The notes under the pieces were generated by a model, which searched no databases, was not told the DNA's origin, and saw only the letters and a program-made list of their open reading frames with translations. The position numbers were made by a program, and so were the translations under genes. Positions 32,661 through 40,688 of a stretch of 64,000 bases of DNA are shown here, one piece after another (within the stretch, counting starts at the first letter, position 1; every line of letters starts with the position of its first letter). This DNA comes from Thermoanaerobaculia bacterium (GTDB taxonomy: Bacteria; Acidobacteriota; Thermoanaerobaculia; UBA5066). The stretch covers positions 60,708-124,707 of the forward strand of contig JAJVIN010000051.1 of assembly GCA_022071945.1 (NCBI GenBank). The letters are read 5' to 3'.

Positions 32661-34955
32661 ATGAGCCCTTCTGATTCCCCAGCACCTGGCACCGGGAGGG
32701 GCCTCGCATGGCCTTCGTGGCTCACGCCGCCCCAGTTCCCCGGTGACGAGGAACGGACCCGGCGGGCGCGACAGATCTGGGTGATCGCGCTCGGATCGAG
32801 CGTTGCCGTCCTGTTCTGGGCCCTCGTCTCCGCGATTGCCGTCCCGTCGGCCACCGCGAGACTCCTGTTCACGTTCCCCGTACTCCTCGGGTTCGGCGGC
32901 ATCCTGCTTCTCAACCGGACGGGACGGATCGATCTCGCGGGGCGGTCCCTGGTCTTTGGGACGTGGGCAGGTCTGACCGCGATCCTGTCGATGCCGGGAG
33001 GGGTGCGTGAGACGAGCTTCGCGTGGTACCTGCTCGTCATCTTCCTGGCCTCCCTTCTTCTCGGCCTGCGTGCGGCCCTCGTGGTGAGCGCCGTGAGCCT
33101 CGGGGCCAGCCTCCTGCTCTTCTGGGCGCGTCAGAACGGCGTCCTGCCCGCGCCCCTCCCGGCGACCCTTGGCGCGGTGGCGGCCGCCGAGCTCTGCATC
33201 GTCCTGTTCCTCGGCGTTCTGCTCTGGGTCTCGGACCGGAGTGCCGCTGGCCTTCTGGGGCGTTTGCGCAGCGAGCTGGACGCCCGTCTCAGGGCCGGCG
33301 CCGCGCTCGAGGAGAGCGAGAGGTCGATGCGGGCTCTCCTCGACGCGACGACCGAGACAGCCTTCCTCCTGGATGCCGAGGGCCGGTTTGTCGCCCTCAA
33401 CGAAACGCTGGCGCGAGCCGCGGGGAGACCCCGGTCCGACTTCCTGGGTCGGAGCGCCTTCTCCATGCTGCCCCCGGATCTGGCCGAAGCGCGCAAGAAG
33501 CACGTCCAGAGAGTCCTCGCGACGGGGCAGGCCGACCGGTTCGAGGACCTCGGCGCGGACGGACGCTGGTACGACAACCATCTCCTGCCGGTACGGTCAG
33601 AGGGCGGTCCCGTCGTGAGGGTCGCCGTCTTCGCACGGGACATTACCGAGCAGAGGGAGTCCGACGCGGCGCTTCGGCGTTACGCCGAGAGGCTCGCCAT
33701 CCTCCACGAGATCGACGGCGCAATCCTGTCTTCCCGATCCGCCTTCGATATCGCCGCCGGGGCTCTCGACGGTCTGCTCAAGCTCCTGCCCGCGGCGACA
33801 CTGGATGTCGTCGAGATCCAGGCGGATCACCAGACCGTCCGGGTCCTGGCGGACGGACCTGGTGAGGCCGGCCGTTCCCGCCGCGGAGAGACCTTCCCTC
33901 TCTACCGGCTTGGCTCGCTGGAAGAGCTGAGGGCTGGCCGCGAGGCCGGCGCCTCGACGCGGTCCGGACCATCGAGGGCGGGCGATCCTCTCCTGGTGAT
34001 CCCGCTCACTTCGCGCGGAAGCCTGATCGGCGCGCTCCGGATCCTGGCGGTCGAAGACGAGCTCGCGGAGACTCATTTCCAGGCTGTCCGGGAGGTGGCG
34101 AACCACCTCGCGATCGCCCTCTCGCACGCCCGCCTCTACGAGGAGCTGGCGCGGCGGGCGAGGGACCTCGAAAACGCCTACGGCCGGCTGGAGCGTCTCG
34201 ACAAGGCGAAGTCAGACCTTTTGAACGTGGCCTCGCACGAGCTCCGCACGCCTCTCAGTCTCGTGATGGGCTATGGCGAGCTCCTCGAGAGCCACCCCGC
34301 CGTGACGGCCACCAGTGATCTCCCGCGCCTCGTGTCGGGTGTTCAGCGCGGAGCGGAGCGGCTGAAGGTCATCCTGCAGGACATGCTGGACGTGTCGGCC
34401 TTCCAGCTCGGCCGGAAGGGTCTGACGGTGATCGAGGTGAGGCTGTCCGACGTCGTCGGTTCGGTCGTCTCCGAGCTCGCCCCGGCGGCCGCGGAGCGGC
34501 AGCTCAGGCTCCACGTTCTGGGAATGGACGAGCTCCCGGGCATCTCGGGAGACCCCGACGCTCTCGCCAAGGCTCTCCGGCACCTCGTTCTCAACGCCAT
34601 CAAGTTCACGCCGGATCGCGGATCCATCACGGTCGAGGGGCGCGTGGTCTCGAATGAGGCAGAGGCCCCGGCCGTGGACGTGGTGGTCGAGGACACGGGA
34701 ATCGGCATCAACCCGCAAGACCAGGAAGTGATCTTCGACGCCTTCTTCCGTCTCGGCGAGACGCGCCTGCACTCGTCAGGCCGGACGAAGTTCAAGGGGG
34801 GCGGGCCCGGTCTCGGCCTCGCCCTGGCCCGGCGGGTCGTCGAGGCCCACGGCGGGCGAATCTGGGTCGAGAGCCGCGGCCACGACGAGCGTGCGTGCCC
34901 CGGAAGCCGCTTCGTCATCCGGCTCCCGCTCGCTTCCCCCTCCGAAAAGGGCTGA
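32661..34955 (+). CDS. Membrane PAS-GAF sensor histidine kinase
   Basis: A 764-residue hybrid-free kinase. About six hydrophobic helices occupy residues 30-195, followed by a PAS domain (about 215-335, LLDATTETAFLLDAEGRFV), a GAF-like domain (about 345-500), HisKA with the phospho-acceptor His near 522 (NVASHELRTPLSLVMGY), and a HATPase domain with NAIKFTPDRG, VEDTGIGI and GPGLGLALARRVVEAHGG. All catalytic boxes look intact. No response regulator is encoded next to it, so it is an orphan kinase by position. The next gene starts 119 bases later and looks unrelated. Confidence 0.9.
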   Translation: MSPSDSPAPGTGRGLAWPSWLTPPQFPGDEERTRRARQIWVIALGSSVAVLFWALVSAIAVPSATARLLFTFPVLLGFGGILLLNRTGRIDLAGRSLVFGTWAGLTAILSMPGGVRETSFAWYLLVIFLASLLLGLRAALVVSAVSLGASLLLFWARQNGVLPAPLPATLGAVAAAELCIVLFLGVLLWVSDRSAAGLLGRLRSELDARLRAGAALEESERSMRALLDATTETAFLLDAEGRFVALNETLARAAGRPRSDFLGRSAFSMLPPDLAEARKKHVQRVLATGQADRFEDLGADGRWYDNHLLPVRSEGGPVVRVAVFARDITEQRESDAALRRYAERLAILHEIDGAILSSRSAFDIAAGALDGLLKLLPAATLDVVEIQADHQTVRVLADGPGEAGRSRRGETFPLYRLGSLEELRAGREAGASTRSGPSRAGDPLLVIPLTSRGSLIGALRILAVEDELAETHFQAVREVANHLAIALSHARLYEELARRARDLENAYGRLERLDKAKSDLLNVASHELRTPLSLVMGYGELLESHPAVTATSDLPRLVSGVQRGAERLKVILQDMLDVSAFQLGRKGLTVIEVRLSDVVGSVVSELAPAAAERQLRLHVLGMDELPGISGDPDALAKALRHLVLNAIKFTPDRGSITVEGRVVSNEAEAPAVDVVVEDTGIGINPQDQEVIFDAFFRLGETRLHSSGRTKFKGGGPGLGLALARRVVEAHGGRIWVESRGHDERACPGSRFVIRLPLASPSEKG

Positions 34956-35074
34956 TGCCCCGAAACCTTGGGGCCCATCCTGCGTTTCCATCCATGGGGC
35001 CCCGGCTCCGCGGGCCCTCGCTCCCCTCTCGCCAGACAATGCCAAGCTCCCCCCGGTCGACAGGAGGTCTCAAC

Positions 35075-38000
35075 GTGCCATGCTCCCAGAGTCTTCTCGG
35101 GTTCCTCGTTCTCGCTTCTCTCGCAAGCTGCCTCCCCGTCCAGGGCGCCGAACCGGCCCTCTGGCTGCGGACGCCGGCCGTCTCTCCAGACGGCAGCACC
35201 ATCGCCTTCAGCCATCGCGGCGATCTGTGGCTCGTTCCGGCCGCCGGGGGAACGGCCACCCCCTTGACCGTGCATCCCGCGTGGGATGGCATGCCCGTCT
35301 GGTCGCCTGACGGCAAGGAGCTGGCGTTCGCCTCCGACCGCTACGGCAATCTCGACGTCTTCATCATCCCGGCTGCCGGCGGAGAGGCGCGCCGCCTCAC
35401 TTGGCACTCGGCCGACGAGATCCCCGCGAGCTTCACACCCGACGGGAAGTCCGTCCTCTTCACGGCGGCCCGGCTCGACCACCCCAAGAGCGCCCAGTTC
35501 CCCACAGGCGCCCAGCCAGAGCTCTACTCGATTTCCACGAAGGGCGGCCAGCCCCGGCAGGTTCTGACCACCCCGGCTCTGTACGCCGTGTGGGACAGAG
35601 CAGGCGAACGGCTCGCGTACTCGGATGTGAAAGGCTACGAGATGGAGTGGCGCAAGCACGACACCTCGTCGTTTGCGCGCGATGTCTGGGTCTTCGATGC
35701 GGCCAAGAACGAACACCGCCGCCTGACCGCGGCCGGATTCGACGATCGCCAGCCCGTCTGGTCTCCGGATCAGAAGTCCCTTTTCTACCTCTCGGAAAAG
35801 AACGGGAGTTTCAACGTCTGGAAGCTCGACGTGGCCGATCCTTCCCGTCCGGTCCAGATCACGGACCACAAGACCCATCCCGTCCGCTCCCTCAGTGCCT
35901 CCACCACGGGCGATCTCTGCTACACATGGGACGGCGAGATCTGGTTCCGTCCCGCGAGCGCGACGGCGAGCCGAAAGGTCCCCGTCACCATGACGGCCGA
36001 CCGGCGCGAGAACCTCGTGGCTCCTCTCGATGTCTCCTCCGAGATCACCGAGTTCGCACTCTCCCCTGACGGCAAGGAAGTGGCGTTCATCGCCCGCGGA
36101 GAGGTCTTCGCCGCTTCCGTCGAACACGGGACGACGCGCCGGATCACCAACACGCCCGAGCAGGAACGCTCGGTCAGCTTCTCTCCCGACGGCAAGAGCC
36201 TTCTCTATGCCGCGGAGCGAAACGGGAGCTGGAACCTCTACCGCACGGACCGCACCGACGAGAAGGAACCGGCCTTCTTCAATGCCACGGCAATGAAAGA
36301 AAGCGTCGTCCTGGCGACTCCCGCCGAGGAGTTCCAGCCCCGCTTCAGTCCCAGCGGGCAGGAAGTCGCCTACTTCGAGGAGCGCACGACGTTGAAGGTC
36401 CTGAACCTGAAGACGGGGCAAACCCGCACGGTTCTCTCGGGCGACAAGAACTACTCCTATTCCGACGGCGACCAGTGGTTCGAGTGGTCGCCCGACGGGC
36501 GCTTTTTCGCCGTGCAGTTTCTGAGCCCCACTCGCTGGTCGGGCGAGGTCGGCCTCGTGCCCGCGTCGGGCGAAGGACCGCTCGTGAATGTGAGCCGCAG
36601 CGGCTACGAGGATGTCCTTCCCCACTGGGCAAGAAAGGGAGAAGTCCTCTTCTGGCTGACGGACCGGCACGGCGCGCGCGAGCAGGCCGGCTGGGGCAAG
36701 GAACAGGACGTCTTCGCGGCCTTCCTGACGCAGAAGGCCTGGGACCGTTTCAAGCTCGATGCGGCCGCCTACTCGCAGCTGACGGATCGCGAGAAAGAAG
36801 AAGAGAAGGCGAAGGAGAAGGGGAAAGACAAGGAGAAGACCGGCGCCGCTCCCGAGACGAAGACACCCAAGGTGCCCGAGCCCGTGGCCCTCGAGCTCGA
36901 ACGCATCGAGGATCGTCTGGCGCGCCTCTCCATCCACTCGTCCGAAATCCTCGCCGCCGGGCTGACGCCTGATGGAGAAACCCTCGTCACCCTCTCGAAG
37001 GTCGAGAAGGGACACGAACTCTGGAAATACCAGGCCAGGAAGAACGAGCTGAAGCTCCTGGCAAAGCTCGAGTCCGAACGTAGCGGGGCCAGCGCGGCCG
37101 ACATGCTGCTCGACAGCGAGGGGAAGAAGGCCATCGTCCTGACCGATGGCAGGCTCACTTCGGTCGAGATCGAATCCGGAAAGATGACGCCCGTGAAGGC
37201 CGCGGCGCGGCTCGAGTGGCAGGCCGCGGCGGAGCGGGCGTACCTCTTCGAGCACGCCTGGCGCCAGACGCTGAAGAAGTTCTACGTCGAGAACCTCCAC
37301 GGCGTCGACTGGACCGCGATGAAGACGGCCTACGCGCGCTTCTTGCCCCACATCGACAACAACCGTGACTTCGCCGAGCTGATCTCCGAGCTTCAAGGAG
37401 AGCTGAACGCCTCGCACACCGGCGGGCGTTACCGCCCCCAGCGCAAGGATGCCGACGCCACCGCGGCGCTCGGGTTCTTCCCGGATCCGGCTCATCAGGG
37501 AGAGGGCACGAGAATTCTCGAGATCATCGAAGGCGGCCCTCTGCAGCAGGCCGGCACGCGAATCAAGCCAGGAACGGTAATCACCGCGATCGACTCCCAG
37601 CCGGTGCCTGGCGAGCGCGACTGGTACGCCCTCCTGAACCTCAAGGCCGACGTTCCTGTCCGGCTGTCGCTTCTCGAGCCTTCCACGAAGGCACGCTGGG
37701 AAGAGACCGTGAAGCCCATCGCGTGGGCCGATCAATCGCGGCTTCTCTATCAACGGTGGGTCCGGTCCCGCCGGGCCGAGGTCGAGCGCCTTTCGGGCGG
37801 ACGGCTGGGCTACGCCCACATTCGAGGAATGAACGATGGCGCCTACCGCGAGATCTTCGAGGAGATCTTCGGCCGGGAAGTTGGCAAGGAGGCCATCATC
37901 CTCGACACCCGCTGGAACGGCGGCGGCAACCTCGTGGAGGCCTTGACGGCTTTTCTCTCCGGGCAGGTCTACTACCGCTCCGTTCCGCGCGGACGCCAGA

Positions 38001-38359
38001 TCGGGGTCGAACCCGGGAACCGCTGGACAAAGCCATCGATCGTCGTCATGAACGAGGGCAACTACTCCGACGCCCACTGCTTCCCGGCCGCCTATACGTC
38101 CCTGAAGCTCGGCGAGACCGTCGGCATGCAGGTTCCTGGCACGTGCACGTCGGTGTGGTGGGAACGCCTTCAGGACCGCTCGCTGACATTTGGAATCCCA
38201 CAGGTCGGCTACCTCGATTCGGCGGGCGACCTGACGGAGAACAAGCACCTCGATCCGAACTACCCCATCGACAACGACCCGGCCCTCGAGGCGGCCGGCC
38301 GCGACCAGCAACTCGAGAAGGCCGTGGAGGTGCTCCTGTCGAAGCTGCCAAAGCGCTGA
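35075..38359 (+). CDS. Tricorn-like protease (propeller, PDZ, S41 peptidase)
   Basis: A 1094-residue secreted or lipid-anchored peptidase. The leader LGFLVLASLASCLPVQG contains a possible lipobox. WD40-like SPDG-type repeats (e.g. WSPDGKELAFASDRYGNLDV) fill roughly residues 30-560, an unusual Lys/Glu-rich linker lies near 573-595, a PDZ-like domain is near 800-880, and the C-terminal S41 domain has ILDTRWNGGGNLVEAL and NEGNYSDAHCFPAAY, where the Ser of YSD (about residue 998) fits the nucleophile of tricorn. It should degrade peptides. The GTG start has AGGAGG seven bases upstream; the ATG 180 bases earlier overlaps the kinase gene. Confidence 0.88.
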   Translation: MPCSQSLLGFLVLASLASCLPVQGAEPALWLRTPAVSPDGSTIAFSHRGDLWLVPAAGGTATPLTVHPAWDGMPVWSPDGKELAFASDRYGNLDVFIIPAAGGEARRLTWHSADEIPASFTPDGKSVLFTAARLDHPKSAQFPTGAQPELYSISTKGGQPRQVLTTPALYAVWDRAGERLAYSDVKGYEMEWRKHDTSSFARDVWVFDAAKNEHRRLTAAGFDDRQPVWSPDQKSLFYLSEKNGSFNVWKLDVADPSRPVQITDHKTHPVRSLSASTTGDLCYTWDGEIWFRPASATASRKVPVTMTADRRENLVAPLDVSSEITEFALSPDGKEVAFIARGEVFAASVEHGTTRRITNTPEQERSVSFSPDGKSLLYAAERNGSWNLYRTDRTDEKEPAFFNATAMKESVVLATPAEEFQPRFSPSGQEVAYFEERTTLKVLNLKTGQTRTVLSGDKNYSYSDGDQWFEWSPDGRFFAVQFLSPTRWSGEVGLVPASGEGPLVNVSRSGYEDVLPHWARKGEVLFWLTDRHGAREQAGWGKEQDVFAAFLTQKAWDRFKLDAAAYSQLTDREKEEEKAKEKGKDKEKTGAAPETKTPKVPEPVALELERIEDRLARLSIHSSEILAAGLTPDGETLVTLSKVEKGHELWKYQARKNELKLLAKLESERSGASAADMLLDSEGKKAIVLTDGRLTSVEIESGKMTPVKAAARLEWQAAAERAYLFEHAWRQTLKKFYVENLHGVDWTAMKTAYARFLPHIDNNRDFAELISELQGELNASHTGGRYRPQRKDADATAALGFFPDPAHQGEGTRILEIIEGGPLQQAGTRIKPGTVITAIDSQPVPGERDWYALLNLKADVPVRLSLLEPSTKARWEETVKPIAWADQSRLLYQRWVRSRRAEVERLSGGRLGYAHIRGMNDGAYREIFEEIFGREVGKEAIILDTRWNGGGNLVEALTAFLSGQVYYRSVPRGRQIGVEPGNRWTKPSIVVMNEGNYSDAHCFPAAYTSLKLGETVGMQVPGTCTSVWWERLQDRSLTFGIPQVGYLDSAGDLTENKHLDPNYPIDNDPALEAAGRDQQLEKAVEVLLSKLPKR

Positions 38360-38428
38360 CGACCCTTCCATCCGTCCCCGGACCCTAAGAGGGAGCGGCC
38401 CGGGAGCGTCCGGGCTTCTGGCGCCCCT

Positions 38429-39181
38429 TCAGAAGGCTTCGAAGGTCACGTGCGCCGCGAACAGGACGAGGATGAGGACAAAGATCTCCTTGAAGAGTTC
38501 GCCGGGAACCCGGTGGTGGAGCCGGGCGCCGATCTGCGCGCCGATGACGACCCCGGCGGCCGCCGGAATGACGATGGCGAAGTTGACCGCGCGTCCCCCG
38601 GCAAGGTGAAAAGCCGCCGCGCTGATCGAGACGGCGCACATGACGGCCACTCCCGTCGCGACGGAACGCGCGATCGTGAGCCGGCACCGGTGGTGCAGTG
38701 CCGGGATGAGCCAGTCAGCGAGGCCGGCCGAGACGAGAGCCGAGAGAAAACTCCCGACGACGGTGACGCGCCGAACGGCCGGTAAGCCCGCCGGATCGGC
38801 CGTGTCCCCGCCGGCTTCTCCCTGGAACTCGTCTCCCCTCAAGAACACGTAGACGACCAGGAAGGTCAGAACTCCGACTCCGACCTGTAAGAGTCTCGGC
38901 GGGATAAGGGGTCCGGCGAGAGTGCCCGCGGCTGTCGATACCAGGACAAAGGGGAGCAGACGGATCACGAGCCCCGTCTCGACACGGCCGGATCGAAGGT
39001 GGACGGTCGTCGCGCTGACCTGCCCGAAGACCTGAATGACGAGGGAGCACGAGACCGCTTCGGCGGGCGGCAGCTTGAAGAACGCGATGAGAAACGGCAT
39101 CCAGAGAATCCCGCCGCCGATTCCCGTGAAGATCGCCACGGCCGCGATCAGGATCCCGGCTGGAAAGGCGAGGAGGGTCAC
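38429..39181 (-). CDS. TauE/SafE-family membrane permease
   Basis: A 250-residue protein with about eight hydrophobic helices. The N-terminal hairpin AVAIFTGIGGGILWMPFLIA and the repeated half near FLSALVSAGLADWLIP are typical of the sulfite/organosulfonate exporter family. The anion exported cannot be told. Its GTG start overlaps the stop of the HAMP protein as GTGA, so the two are translationally coupled. Confidence 0.85.
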   Translation of the reverse strand: MTLLAFPAGILIAAVAIFTGIGGGILWMPFLIAFFKLPPAEAVSCSLVIQVFGQVSATTVHLRSGRVETGLVIRLLPFVLVSTAAGTLAGPLIPPRLLQVGVGVLTFLVVYVFLRGDEFQGEAGGDTADPAGLPAVRRVTVVGSFLSALVSAGLADWLIPALHHRCRLTIARSVATGVAVMCAVSISAAAFHLAGGRAVNFAIVIPAAAGVVIGAQIGARLHHRVPGELFKEIFVLILVLFAAHVTFEAF

Positions 39182-39777
39182 GGCCGCTCCGGCCCCGCGA
39201 AGAACGTCTTCCCGTACTCGGCGAGAAGCTGATCCAGCTCGGTAAGGGCCGCCGCGACTTCCGTCGTCGCGGCGGCTCGATCCTCCCCGGTCTCCGCCGA
39301 ACGCAGAGCCTCTAAACCCGCGTGCGCGCGGCGCGAAAGCCCGCCCGAGAGCAAGAGGAGCTCCTGCGTGTTGGCGGCCAGGGCGTTGATGCCCTGCGCG
39401 AGACGGCCCAGCTCGTTGGCCTCCCGGGAAGGAACGGTGACCGAGAGATCCCCCGAGGCAATCCGGTCCGTGGCTTCGAGAATGGCCGACAGAGGACCGG
39501 TGACCCGCTTGATGAAGAGCAGGAAGACCAGGGCCAGTGCCGCCAGGAGGATCCCGAGCATCAACCAGACCTTCAGGACGACGAGACCGATGACGGCATC
39601 GACGATCTCGGGACCGCTGGGCCGGGCGCCTGCAGGTCCGGCCGATGCCAGCGCCCCCGCCACGCGGGCCCCGCGCAGGAAGAGCGTGATCTCGATCGCC
39701 AGCGTCAGGAAGACCGTTCCGAGGAACAGGATGTAAAAGGCCATCCTGCGCTTGAGCCCACTCCGGCCTGTCTTCAT
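39178..39777 (-). CDS. HAMP-domain membrane protein
   Basis: A 199-residue protein with two membrane helices (FYILFLGTVFLTLAIEITLF and WLMLGILLAALALVFLLFI) framing a short periplasmic loop, then a HAMP domain (KRVTGPLSAILEATDRIASG) and a helical tail. There is no kinase, cyclase or chemoreceptor output domain, so it is a truncated-looking transducer. ATG 39777 is preferred to one 66 bases upstream because the product then begins at the basic membrane-insertion sequence. It is coupled to the TauE-type permease downstream, whose activity it may modulate. Confidence 0.72.
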   Translation of the reverse strand: MKTGRSGLKRRMAFYILFLGTVFLTLAIEITLFLRGARVAGALASAGPAGARPSGPEIVDAVIGLVVLKVWLMLGILLAALALVFLLFIKRVTGPLSAILEATDRIASGDLSVTVPSREANELGRLAQGINALAANTQELLLLSGGLSRRAHAGLEALRSAETGEDRAAATTEVAAALTELDQLLAEYGKTFFAGPERP

Positions 39778-39924
39778 CGCAATCTCCCGAGAAGAGTCCG
39801 GGATGCCGGCCTTCTCCCCATCGCAGTGGTCAGAATGCATCAAGAGGAGGCTTTCGGAACAGGGCGAGCGAGGCGAGAGTGCCAGGATTCTCCTGCTCCC
39901 GCCGTCAGGCGGTGACTCCCGTCA

Positions 39925-39941
39925 CGGCAGGCGTCGCCTGC
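39925..39941. repeat. Short perfect hairpin in a divergent intergenic region
   Basis: GGCAGG-CGTCG-CCTGCC forms a tight stem, preceded by a second small stem (GTGAC/GTCAC just upstream). They lie in the 227-base gap between the leftward HAMP gene and the rightward secreted-protein gene. No function is assigned; nothing else is seen in the gap. Confidence 0.35.
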
Positions 39942-40004
39942 CTGAGTCCGTACCCTCCCGTGCCGGGACTCGCGCTGTAGGATCGTCAGCGGAGGTGATG
40001 CCCG

Positions 40005-40583
40005 ATGAAGGCAACGACTCTCACGCTACTCCTTTTCGCCGTATCCCTGCCCGCCCTCGGGGAGAAGTCCCAGAAGGAACGCTGCGCCCCTCACGAATCG
40101 AAGACCGAGATGATGTGCGTGAACCGCAACGGCCACTGCGTCGACGTCACGATCGACGGACAGAAGACCGTGGCCCTCGCCGACGAGGAGACGGGCCGGC
40201 GCGTTCACTCGATCAAGCACGGGGAAGACGTCTGCTGGATGCTCGCCAACCCCGTCTCGACGAAGCTCCGCGTGAGCGCCAAGACGGGTGGGATCTTTCC
40301 CTCATTCGTCGGCAACATCGAGCAGATCAACGTCAACGTCTACCCGCTCACGGGGGCCAAGTCGGAAGGCCGGCTCGACTCTCTCGATGGGGTCGCCCTC
40401 GAGGCTGACGGCAACCCGAACGGGACGTGGAGGCTGACCTCCGAGAAGCCCCTGAAGAAGGGCGAATACATTCTCGTTTTCCGCGTCTTCGGAAAGAACA
40501 ACTGGGACCGGCAGGCGGTCCTGGTGAACCTGGATCCCGCGCTCAAGCCCGGTCCCGCCGACACGGCCGGAGCCACGAAGTAG
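40005..40583 (+). CDS. Secreted protein of unknown function
   Basis: A 192-residue protein with a clear signal peptide (TTLTLLLFAVSLPALGE) and four cysteines in the N-terminal third (CAPH, MMC, GHC, DVC), which could form disulfides. A beta-rich region ends with VFRVFGKNNWDRQAVLVNLD. No family is recognised. The ribosome site GGAGGTGA upstream is nearly perfect, suggesting high expression. It is divergent from the HAMP-TauE pair and 105 bases before the M28 peptidase. Confidence 0.65.
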   Translation: MKATTLTLLLFAVSLPALGEKSQKERCAPHESKTEMMCVNRNGHCVDVTIDGQKTVALADEETGRRVHSIKHGEDVCWMLANPVSTKLRVSAKTGGIFPSFVGNIEQINVNVYPLTGAKSEGRLDSLDGVALEADGNPNGTWRLTSEKPLKKGEYILVFRVFGKNNWDRQAVLVNLDPALKPGPADTAGATK

Positions 40584-40688
40584 CCCGTCGTCAGTCTCCT
40601 TCCGCCCGGGGCAAATCACCCCGGCGAAGGAAACCCCCGGCGGCGGACCCTCGTATCGAACGGTAGGGTTCCGGAAAAAGGGGGAGCC

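Noticed and set aside
34343..38371. A 1342-residue open frame on the minus strand
   Set aside because: It lies opposite the histidine kinase tail and the tricorn-like peptidase, both with clear motifs. It contains only Arg/Gly/Leu-rich sequence without domains, as expected of antisense frames in high-GC DNA.
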